A stretch of 64,000 nucleotides of DNA from Kryptolebias marmoratus (taxonomy: Eukaryota; Chordata; Actinopteri; Cyprinodontiformes; Rivulidae), in assembly GCF_001649575.2 (NCBI RefSeq), contig NC_051433.1:7529190-7593189 (forward strand). Direction: 5' to 3'. Below the pieces are notes generated by a model, which had not been told where the DNA came from, ran no database searches, and saw only the letters and a list, made by a program, of their open reading frames with translations. The translations under genes and the position numbers were made by a program. Each line of letters opens with the position of its first letter. Within the stretch, counting starts at the first letter, position 1. Below are positions 12,785 to 24,200 of the stretch, one piece after another.

Positions 12785-15090
12785 CCTTTCCCATTGAAAG
12801 AGTGAAGGTAAAAGTAGAACTTTGGATTTTTATTGCTCACAGGACTTCAATGAAGTGACACCTTTTTATATCAAAATAACAAAAACATGTAAGACACTTA
12901 CTGTAAAATTGTTCTAGTGTCTGCCTGCTATTAAAAATATGATTGTTAATTTATTAATTTTGTCATTGAATAACTTATAACTGCAGTGTTTTTCTTTTTA
13001 ACATTAACAAAACAAAACAAAATCACTGTATTCTGGTATGATAATGTGTGAGGATTCACTTTGTTTAGTCTGTGTTGGCCTCCAGTGATTAGTTTTAAAC
13101 AAATGCTCTTCCTTTTGGAAATCAAATGCATTGGCTACAAATATCAGACAGAAACTGGAAACAGATGCTGTAGACTTCTTGCACAGGTATGTTATTTTTT
13201 ATATATTGTGCTTCGAGGTTGGATAGCTTAGATAACAGCAACAATGATTTAGTGCTATCAAAAAATTGGGAGAAAATTAAAAGAGTTTCCAAATTTCAAA
13301 CAATAAAAAATGTTTTACTTCAGTATAAAAGAAAATGTAAGACTTTTGAACCTAACACAGTATATGAGAAGTCCTGTGTGCAGGATTAGTTTCTAAATGA
13401 AAAGCTGATTAGACTTGATAAAAACAAAATAAACTAGAGGTTTGACTACTGATTCATAGCTGCTCTAACATCCTAGCTTTTCTCTCTGTTCCAATAATTT
13501 CCCTCCAGAGAGATTTCAGAGACAAGGCAGTTTTTTTTTCTTTTCATTCAATGAGCTTTAGCTTGCTTGGCTGCGGGGCTAAAGGGTCTGGCTCTATTAA
13601 CTAGCGCCAATGTAAACAAAGCAATTCCTCCTCAATTAGAAACACTAAATGCATTGGATTCGGTGCAATACCAGGGCTTTTCCATGCAATTAATGCTGCC
13701 TTAGTATCCCACTAGCTGCTTTGAGTGGCTGGGATGGCTAAGAGATATATAGTTTCAGTTCAAGGCCAGTCACTGGAAGTCTGATTGGGCAGGTTGGACT
13801 CATCATGGAAGTATAAACATGAGGTTGGATGGGCGCTTGGTGGTTGGGGTTTTCTTTGGGTCAGTCATGGAAAAATCTTCCAATTGGACTGACCTCTCGA
13901 AAGCACATGTCTTAATGGGTAGCACGAGAGTCTGTCAGGGAAGGAAAATTGGGGAAAAGTTGCATTTCAGATATATAAATTGAACAAAATAAGAGCACAG
14001 ATGGTGTGATTGTTACAATGATTATATTTTTATGGTAATAGTTCAGTAAAAGATCATTGTTCCAGTCCTCTTTCATCCAGGGTGAATTGTGTGTTTCTGG
14101 CATGTGGCTTTGCACGTTCAACCTGGGGTGCTGTACTTTCTCAAAGATAGTTTGCTAACAGAGCTTTCACTCCATTGCCTCTAATGAAAATCCATACTAA
14201 ACATTTAGCTCTGTGTGAGAAAGGGGGGAAATTCAATAAGACACATAACGCAATTTATAAATTACAGGAAGAACCAATCGAACCAACAGACAAAATGGTG
14301 AGGTGTTTCTGTGTTTATGTTTGTTAATTTTGCTCTATTTTGGGAGAGCCCATTTAACTGCCTGAGTGAGGTAAGTAAAAAGAGTCCGAAACCTATTTTC
14401 TCAATCAAAATGAAGTGTAGCTTTGTGCTTTATTCATCCTTCTCCTCCACACAGATTATCAGTCATGCCGCCAGAGATGTCTCCACTGAGGTATTCCCCA
14501 AACTAATGGTCGCTCTTGGACAGCACCATCGATAGTAAACTAATCTGCAGCCTGCGAGGCACAGGAAACAGATCTCATTAGCACTCATTGAACTATCTTC
14601 CAAGGAAACTTTCATCTTTAGACCACTCTGACAACAGGCCTGAAAGCCAGACTAATGTCACTTACTAGTTCTGACTTTAATGGCTGCCTGAAAATGTCTA
14701 ATAGATGGATGAGCAGTAAAAGAGTGAAGTAATCCTTGTGAAGTTGTTTTTTTTTTTATTATTATTGTGTGCTGAGGTGTAAAGTATTGTATATACTAAC
14801 TGGGAGCAAGACAGTTTTATTACTGTAAATGTTCTTAAAAATTATGCAGAACCCACTGCATTTAAATATATATATGTCTATTTTTTTCATCCCATGCTTA
14901 ATTAAAAATATTGTTGAAGTACAGTAAACAAACCAATAAATATCCCTAAAAGATAAAATCGAAAATTATTTTCGTGCAAAACAATATATAATGTACAAAC
15001 TCTACATATTTATTGTTCATGCTTCATGTATGTAATTATTTCATATTAAATGGTGGAATTCAAGTGTTCCAAGTGAATCAATAATTTGCG
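8701..15090. other. Intergenic DNA upstream of rtf2
   Basis: No supportable gene. An open frame at 11491-11763 is 90 codons long but has no recognisable domain. A (TAAA)n tract lies at 12753-12782. The blocks 9000-9170, 13480-13900 and 14550-14700 have balanced composition, TAAT-type homeodomain cores and no low-complexity sequence, so they are candidates for conserved regulatory DNA, but this cannot be tested without alignment. Confidence 0.45.
12753..12782. repeat. (AAAT)n microsatellite
   Basis: About seven tandem AAAT units. Confidence 0.9.
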
Positions 15091-15298
15091 TAATGGTGCC
15101 ATCTATCGGTCAGAGTCGGACACTACAATTAAAGGGCTGTAATAGCTATTTTCGCCACTAGGTGGCGAGACATGCCGCGGCGCTTAGCGGATGTCTCTGT
15201 CGTTGTTTGTTTACAACCTTTAACTTCCTGCCTCTGACCAGCTTTGTCCTTCCTTGTGAGCTAATCGTTTGAGTTTACCCGAAAATTCGTTTTCAAAG
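15090..15298 (+). promoter_or_regulatory. rtf2: rtf2 proximal promoter and 5' leader
   Basis: This is the sequence immediately before the rtf2 ATG. It has no TATA box, is locally GC/CpG-enriched (15170-15190) compared with the AT-rich flanks, and carries the CTCF-type motif at 15153. This fits a TATA-less housekeeping promoter. The transcription start cannot be located from sequence alone. Confidence 0.4.
15153..15168 (+). promoter_or_regulatory. CTCF-type binding motif upstream of rtf2
   Basis: CGCCACTAGGTGGCGA contains CCACTAGGTGGC, which fits the vertebrate CTCF core CCASYAGRKGGC at every position. It lies about 130 bp upstream of the rtf2 start codon, in the local CpG-richer promoter stretch (GCCGCGGCGCTTAGCGG follows). 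Occupancy is inference; the motif match is direct. Confidence 0.55.
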
Positions 15299-18200
15299 AT
15301 GGGATGTGATGGCGGAACGATTCCAAAAAGACACGAGTTGGTGAAAGGGCCCAAAAAAGTCGAGAAGGTGCGTTATTCTGAAATGTCAAGTGGTTCACAG
15401 GAAAGCTGTCGGTTGGTGGCTAATACTAACAAGCTAAACTAGTTACAGACTTCTGATCGTTTGTCTGTATCCTGATTATTAAGCTGTAAATTCACCGAAT
15501 TATATGCATATTTTCAACTGCTAGAGATACTAAGTATCTGATACATGAGTTTACGGTTAGCTTTCAGGCTAACAACGAAGCTAATGTCATTATTGAACGT
15601 CGTTGTCCAGGTTGATAAGAATGCTGAGCTCGCTGCCAAGTGGAAATACTGTGCATTGAGCCAGGAGAAACTCAGACGTCCCATCGTTGCCTGTGAACTG
15701 GGCAGGTAAGAGATTACTTATTTTTTCCCTCTTAGTGTTTTAAATGTCATTTCTGATTTTCATTTTTGTCTCACCCTCTGTGTGTGTTTTAGTTGGGTAC
15801 GTTTATGGACTAAATCTAAACCAATAACAATTATCATTACAGTCGTTTATGATTTCCCTTTCCTGTTTTATTTAAACAACAATATGAGGATTGTGTTTCA
15901 AAATAATGCTCAGTCGTGTGTAACAACTTTAATACATCCACTGATCTAGTTTTATTGTGTTTGTGCGGAGCTTGCATGTCACTTACTTAGTTGTATATTA
16001 TAAAGTTTGTTTTTTTAAACAGACCTTAAAAAACATTTCTAAATTGTTTACTTTTTCTTGATATCAACATGCCAACTAGCTTGTTTTAAAGTCTTTTGCT
16101 TCACATTGCATCCCCTGGTCATAATGCATAGAAAACAATGCTCCTTGCAGCCGTTCCAGGAATTGTTAAACAATCCACTCTGTCTTAAAATCTTGTCCAA
16201 ATTATGTTTCAGGCTGTACAACAAAGATGCTGTTATTGAATACCTTCTGGATAAGACTGCTGAGAGACCCAATGCTGAGGCTGTGGTACACATTCGTGGA
16301 ATCAAGGTATACAAGTTACAGTGCTGGCAAATAAATTTGTGTCAGTGAAAACACACTTTTGTGCGTATGTATTACTTCTTGTTTCCGAGCAGGAAATGTA
16401 TTGATCTGCTCATCTGTTTTTGTTTTTTTCAGGATATAAAGGAGCTGAACTTGACTGATAACCCTGAATGGGAGGGAGAGGGTAGAAATACAAAAGGAGA
16501 CAGATATGAGGACATCCACTGTGGCATGTTTATTTGTCCAGTTGTCGGTTTGGAGATGAATGGCAAGCACAGGTAAACAACATTATTAAAGCGTCTTCTT
16601 GAACCTAATAATAAAAGTTAAAGAGACTGAGGCTTTACACAGCAAATACTGTATAGTTTCAAATATGCTCTTTGCATCTTCTTAGCAAGTCTAGGAGCAT
16701 GTCTCCTTAAGGAAACAGTTTGGTTTTAAAGCTGAAACTGGGTGTCCAATTAAAAATTCTAATGCCACCATTGCATTATGCAATACTTAATGGATTTGCT
16801 ATATTAATTCTGTACATGTAATAAATTACTATAAAGGTGACTTGTGCATTTTAGTCAACACAGTCTATAAAGAGCTGCTTAAAATAACAACCAAGTGTTC
16901 TTCTGATTTTTCAGAATGGTTTACATAAAAATATGTTATTTATTTATTTGTTTAACAATAATTACATTTATTATAAGCTTCTGAAGTCATGCCAGTGACA
17001 GGATAACCCAAAATATAGTTTTTAGGTTGACAAAGGGGATGTGCAAACTCAATGCCACTCTGACACATACATGCATGTACATTGATTTATAAAAAGCATT
17101 TCGGTATGGGACTGCTACAGATTAAATTTAAGTAGTTCAGAGCATCGTACCAGAATCACTGGACCCAGGGACATAAAAACATTGCTTTTGTTGAATAGAA
17201 TGTAGATGTTTTTAATCTAATATTCAGGAAATAGACTTGGACACTAGAAAGACTAGAATACAAGAACATTCTTATGTTTCATATGTCAACATTTCTTTTT
17301 CAGGTTCTGTTACTTGCAGACCTGTGGCTGTGTGTTTTCAGAGAGGGCCCTGAAGGAGGTCAAGACAGAAATCTGCCACAAGGTAGGTATTATTATTAAT
17401 ACCAACAATATTTATTTTTAGTTTTCACAACACTTTCTTATTGCAAATAAATAATCAATCATGAAATAAAGGTAAGTCATTATGACAACAACATAGTTTC
17501 AAATGCACAATCTTGTTTCTAATAAAGAAACATTGAAGATTTTAAAATATCAGTTTTCTGTAAAAGTTAATAAACTGTTTCATGTATCTATACAATTTTG
17601 GACCCTTGATATAAGAATCATTTTACTTCTAATATTTAAAAATATAATAGACTACTACTAAAAGTGAACAAAGATCTGATGTGTCAGATTGATTATTAAT
17701 GTTTAATAGCTTGTCCAGAAAGCTGTTTTAAAAAATGCTGTTTGCTAAAGTGGCTTTAGTGAACTGAAGCACAAACTTTTTCTGTAGTTCCATGAGAAGC
17801 AGATAGATATCCTATTTTAATGTATAAGTTTAAGCAGCATGTTTCTTTTTGTGCTTTTTTTGTTGTCATTTGTTTATAAATTAGTTATTCCCACTTGAAG
17901 TATTTTCGGACTCAGTAGAAACCACATGGGAATCTCACTAAATCAGTTTTTCAACTTATTTTTGGATCCGACATGTCAGGATTTTGTTTCGTTTTTTTAA
18001 AGGCTATAGTTTCAGTTTCCAGTGCACAGACTATTTTGAGATATCAGGCAGCAGATGGTAACCAATCTTCTTTGTGGTTGTCCCAAGTGAAAGCATCTTG
18101 GGATCAGTCACAGACTAGTTTTTTTTTGAGTTTGTCAGAAAAAAGAAACCACCAGAGAAGTTTTCTCATGGGAAGTCTGCATGCAAACTCTTAGCTGGTT

Positions 18201-21200
18201 TAAAGTTGTCACATAGTTTTATTATTTTTATCCTCTGGCATTTTGGCTGCCTGTCTTTGTTTTATTTTTATCCATACTGGCTGTTGATAAATTAGTGCTG
18301 ATCGTTGTTAGCAAACGCTGAGAACATGGGAGAAAATCATCCTACCTGATCCAGACTATCAACAAAGCAGCCTTCTCTGTTTTATTGAGACTTTTGCTGT
18401 CAGAGGATGCAGATTTCCAGTTAGATGGCTTTAATGTTACCCGTTTTGACTGGGATGTTGCAAAAACATGGAAGTCAATTGGGGGCGGGCTCTGCATGGC
18501 TGTCAGTAGAACTTGGGCAACAAACTTTACTGTTAGGGAGACGGAGAACTTCTGACTGTGTCATTCAGACCCCACTCCTTTCCACGGGAATTCTCCCAAA
18601 TAACAGTTATTTTAGTACAAAGTTAACTTCTGGGAAACACGGCAGGGTCTAAACACCATGATGGGCAGAGCTTCCAAGCCGGCATCAGCTGACTGCTTGG
18701 ACTCAATCTCCTTTGCAGAGGAACTGAACAGGTTCTTCAACAGATTCAACAGGAGTTCCACTCCAACCAGCTGGATTCCCTCAAACCCCCAACACCTCTT
18801 TTAATGATATTATTGATGGATTGCTGGTATCTTCCATCCTCCATCAAGTTAATCTGCACACGGCTGAAGGAGTGAGCCACTCAGCTAAGTGGGTCTCCCA
18901 CTGATCTGTTCCAGTGGTTCCTGGATTCTGGTTATGTTCCCAGTCAGTGGAGGGAATCCCACATCATTCCAATCCCTAAGAAGACTCATGCTAAAGGCCC
19001 TAAGGACTATAGACTAATATCATTAACATCAGCTTTGAACAAATATATGGAAAGAGTAGTGTGTGAACACCTGCCTGACATGGTGGCTGATAAACTGGAT
19101 CCACTACACTTTCTATAATCAAGTTTGAATATTAATTACTAATTTGAACCTAGCTGTTAGATATTCTTAAGATTCAGTTGAAAAAAAAACTTGAATTTTA
19201 GGAAAAAACCTAAATCACTCTTTACTCTACCCTCATTTTGATATTTTCCACTATAATTTAAAATAAAGAAAACATTGTTACAACATGCAATACATGAGGA
19301 AAGTAAAAGCACATTGCAAAAAATGTCTTTATTGTTTGCATTTTCTCCTTTCTAAAACAGTAAATGTACCAAGAAGTGTGTTTAAAAACTGAACGTCATA
19401 CAGAATTAAATTATGGACCTAATATTTACATTTTCCAGTCATTTCTGTCCTATGAATGTCTAAATGTAGTGCACATTATTAAAAAACAACAATATTACAG
19501 TTTCATAAATAGATAAACACATATGTTTGTAGTTGCACAGTGCAATCATCCAGCTGTCCTCAGCTCTATTTTCTTCTCCTCACTTTGTGGCATAATAAGC
19601 CTCTTGTAGGAGCAAACAGCCCATCATACATTGTCTATGATGTCCACAGTGATTTCATGCTCCAGCACTGCTGTTGGAGAAGCCGCCGTCGCTGCTGCTC
19701 GACGTATATTGTGCAAATAGCAGCCATGATGGGTCTTCACGAACTGTTGCCTGCCTCAGCACTTTGTTTCTGTGCCACAGTTCCAGACAGTCTAACGCTT
19801 CGGGATACGTGTCACTCTCAAACTTATTGGCGAACATGCTGTTTCTGTTGATGATCCATGGAAGATCCTCCAGTCCATAAATACAGATCCCTCGTATATA
19901 ATGCCCTGGGAAATCATATCAGCAATTTAGGACATGTTCTAATGGTTTTTGTACTTTTTGCAACATGTGTGTTTGTTGATTGGTTTGTATGGTTCAAGAT
20001 AGGTCTGTGGGCCGTACAAAACATGTTCATTACATTTATTACACAAAATCATTCTCAGATATTGAGATTTCACCGGATCGGTTCTGCCTGTTTTGAGCTC
20101 ATTTCAGAATGAGTGGTTTTAGGGCTAGGTCACTATTATGCAAATAAGCTGCAGTAGATACCCACGTGGAAGTACAAAAACAGTGGTAAAAAGTGAATTT
20201 TGCATAATAGGTCACCCTTAGGTGTGATATGGTACTGCAACACAACAAACAATCAATGTAAATTTTTATAGTACCTTTGCAACCATCGTGTTTTTTTCCC
20301 TCTTGATCCCTCCACTTGATCGCCCGGATGTCTCCTTCCCAGCCTCCGTCAATCCGACTGCCAGGAGCTTCTTCATGTAATTAGACAAAATAATTATTAT
20401 TTTGTGGCAGGACTAACATTCAGAATGAACTAAAATTCAACTCTTTCTGTTTGAGACTGTTTTATATCTCCCAGGCACGCTGATCTGCCTGCCTGTCACT
20501 AACTGTTCCTCTATACCATAAACTTACTTATCTTTTTTAAACAGAAGCTGATGGTAATTAAAATAATTTGTACAAACTGAAGGCAGCTGATCGAGGATTG
20601 AGAGAGTCCAACATACAAAGCATTACAGTAGTCAAGCCTTGAGCTGATAAAAGCACGGATAACATTTTCCAGCTCAGGACAGTTTAAAAAAAGGTTTAAC
20701 CTTGGTTAACCTTGTCTTTCTTTCACTGACATTCAGCCTTTCTACATTTTTGCCTGAGAGCACACGTGGAATCGTTTATCCACGACTCTGCACTCATGTA
20801 CAAACATGTACAATAAAATCCCCACAAATCAACAGTTTATTAAATCTTGGAATAGAATCCACTAGAAATTGAGACAACTGTTGAATAAAATCCTTATTAT
20901 ATTTAGGTGAACGTTAGACAGCAAATAATCCAGGCTGTGGCAGCCGTAATTCAGAGGAGGAGAGTCTGTATTTAACGTTATCTGTTGAAACGTGCTGCAA
21001 TTCTCATCAATTTTAAACTCAATAATTATAACATTTCAACAATTAAGACTTTTGTGTCTGCGTTCCTTTTTAAAAGAAGTAGGTTACCTTTTATGTGGTT
21101 GAGTGTCACCCAGTAGTGTTCATCTGGACTGAATGTGTCTTTGGACCATTCCAGGAGGTCCTGAGCTACTGGGTTCTTCAGAACAAAATCCACAAAAGCC

Positions 21201-24200
21201 CTCGTGAGAGCATAATATGCTGTTCCAAAGTAAATTTGTAGATTGTGAGGGGGAGGACCTTTTTGCTGTCGAAACCGTTTCGGAATTACAAGCGACCCCG
21301 TGACCTCCTTATACTGGTACTGAGTCCTGTACCTCATCGTCTCTGGCTGTTTGACCCCAGGCGTCATGTTGTTGTCTCTCCACTGTTTGCTCTGCATGTA
21401 CCGCACCAGCTCCAAGTTGCTCTTGACAGGAAAATCCTGCCCACACAAATTGATCACTTTCCTCCAGGCTATCTTTGACTTCAGTAGATCCTTCATGCAG
21501 TTCAAATCAGCTTGCAACCGAGAAAACCCAGCATATGTCACGATCTCGCTGCGGCTGGAGAGGAACACATTTGGAAAGCAGCTAACCAGCTTTTGTATGG
21601 CCGCCTGGTACTCCCGTGGAGCCTTTGCATCAACGTGTATACAGTAGACATTTTGTGGCATGTAAATGGCTCGCAGCATGCGGAAAAAAAGCTCCATGTC
21701 CTTGTGAACAGTGACGATGAAAGCTAAAGGATAGTCCTCCTCTTCACGACTTAGAGGTCTGCTGATAAAGTGCAAGTCTCTCATCAGCTGTGAACACTGC
21801 AGATAACTATTGAGGGTGTAGCTTTTGACCTGTAGACACAAAATAACAAGAAATAAAATAATGAAATCAGTTGATACTACTTTTTTAAAATAAAACACAG
21901 CTCCATTCTAAACATTCTTATATTTTTCCATCATTTGTCTGATACCCAGTTACACGCATGCTATCTATGTACCGATGCTAAATTTTTATTTTTTAATGGG
22001 GAAAATGAATGAAGACATCATTGTTCTCTGTGGTTTACAACATCAAACTGGAAGTCGAAAAAGAATTAAATGAAAAATTGTTGCAAATTTAAACCAGAAG
22101 TTTTTATACCCCCCTCCCAATTTTTTATTTCTTCTTTTTTCATCTTCTTTTTTTTCCTTTTTGGCTACTCCGTTTTGCAGGGGTCGCCAAAAGGAGCAAA
22201 CTTGCATGAAAGATTTACCAAATGTTTTATGCCAAATAAAACACAACCCGAGCTCGAATCTATGAGACCGCCTCACTGACCACCAAGCCACCGCGGCCCT
22301 CTTCCATCCCTCCCCATCAACGGGGACCAAACACATACCTGGCAGTCAAGTTGATACCATAATTCTTTGTTCTCTGTGCCGGGCAGAAGAGATCTACACT
22401 GAGTGGAGAAGGGTCTGCAGCTCGGAGAGTGGACATACTTTTGCTCAGTTGGCTTTCTAGTCTTCAGATAAATGAATGAACACATAATGACACTCATCCC
22501 GAGGCACAACAGGAAGCTGCACTTTGTCCTTTCAAGCTGGAACATAATAGTCCAGTTTCTCTGTAGCACCACCGAAGTTTCAGCTCCTGCAACAAAAATA
22601 TCCAGTTATAGTCTCGCAAACGATTCTCAGGTCCTTGAGGAATAATAAACGGGGTTAAACATGTAGGCTGTGTCTAATTATTGAAGCTGAAGTTTTTAGT
22701 CTAAGGCACCAAATCTGGTCTAATAATATCTGCTGTCTGACATGTTACACTTTCTTTGTCTCCGGTTCCTCTTTCAGACAGCTGTATCACTCTATTAAAC
22801 ATGGGTTTTTAATAAATAGATATTTTAAAGCCCCTGAATTAAAACAAAACAAACAAGCAAAAAAACAGATCTTTTGAATGACAAACATTTTTTGATAAAA
22901 ATGACACGTTTTAGTGGAACAGGAAAGAACAGGAAACTTAATAATCCCTCAACCTTTTCCTTTAGCAACATAAAAGTGGTTACGCAAGCTGACAGACTAC
23001 CAGCTGAGTGATTTGTTTCTCCCACCATGGTGACTGGTTTAAGATATCTTGAGCTAAATGTGTAGATATTGGGGATTTTTTTTTTATTTGCTTTGCTGAA
23101 ACAGTTAACATGTTAACTTTACAACAGATTTAGAGACATTTACTGATTTCTGTTTTTCTGATAGAAACTGAAAATGAGAGTATTAATTTTGGACACTTCA
23201 TGCTTTTCCTATTTTTTTACAAGTCCAAGATGTCAGTAAACCACATTGACAAACAAATTCATCAGCAGTGCTGGTTTGATTTGACTCGTGATGAGCTTTA
23301 TATTCGTGGCTTTATTATATCTAACAGATTTTAATATTTTGTTTTGTAAATTTCCTGTGTGGTTTTTCCTAAATATATTTTACTTCTGTAGAAGTAGTTA
23401 CGCCTCAGTGAAATTTCCCACTTGAGGCTTACGTGCGCCAAAGATGCAAATATCCTCAGGGGAAGGAGATGCTATGGAAATGTGTACAGCTTTAGTCTGC
23501 ACTTCCCAGGGGCATTATATATTGGTTGTGTCTGACATCTAAACCTTATCTATGCACTAAATACAAATGTGTAACAATTTGTAGTTAAAGTAAGCACAGA
23601 GAAAATGGAAAAGACAAGGCAAGGTTAACCACTTACTTTTAAAGCAGACCCGTTTCTGATAGGGAAGTAAAACTTTACACGTAAGCACTTTGTGGGTTCT
23701 TGGAAGCTGAAGGTATCCTCTGAGCTGTGCTGCTAAAATCCATCAGAAGTCCTGAGCTGAAAAGAAGCCGTTTTCATTAGCCCCATCAGCAGGAACTCCA
23801 CGGCAGCAGCAGCTGCAGTGGCTACAACCTTTCTGAGCTAGATTTGGATGTAAAGTTGACTTTGTTGTATCCTGGTGAGTTCCCTGAGCTTCAGTTCTTT
23901 CGTCAGAATCATAAAGAGCTTCTTGTTATTCTGTAGTTAGACTCATAGCTGATTAAGTCACTCCCCCCACATTCTCATGAGACAAGATTCATCCCTGCCT
24001 GGTTACCAGCAGTAACACCCAATCACACTCATGAGACAGGAACATACTCATATCGTACACACACTCTCCTGGCAGGTTTTTTTTTTTCCACTCTCCTCCC
24101 ACAATACTGTTTTCTACTTACTTGTGCCTCGCATCTTGTTGTTTCCACTTGTTCTCCATTGTTTTATTTCAAAGCACCTCAGGAATTGTTTTCTTATTTT

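Noticed and set aside
21245..21727. Plus-strand open frames opposite gcnt7 exon 2
   Set aside because: They are antisense shadows of the conserved glycosyltransferase exon.
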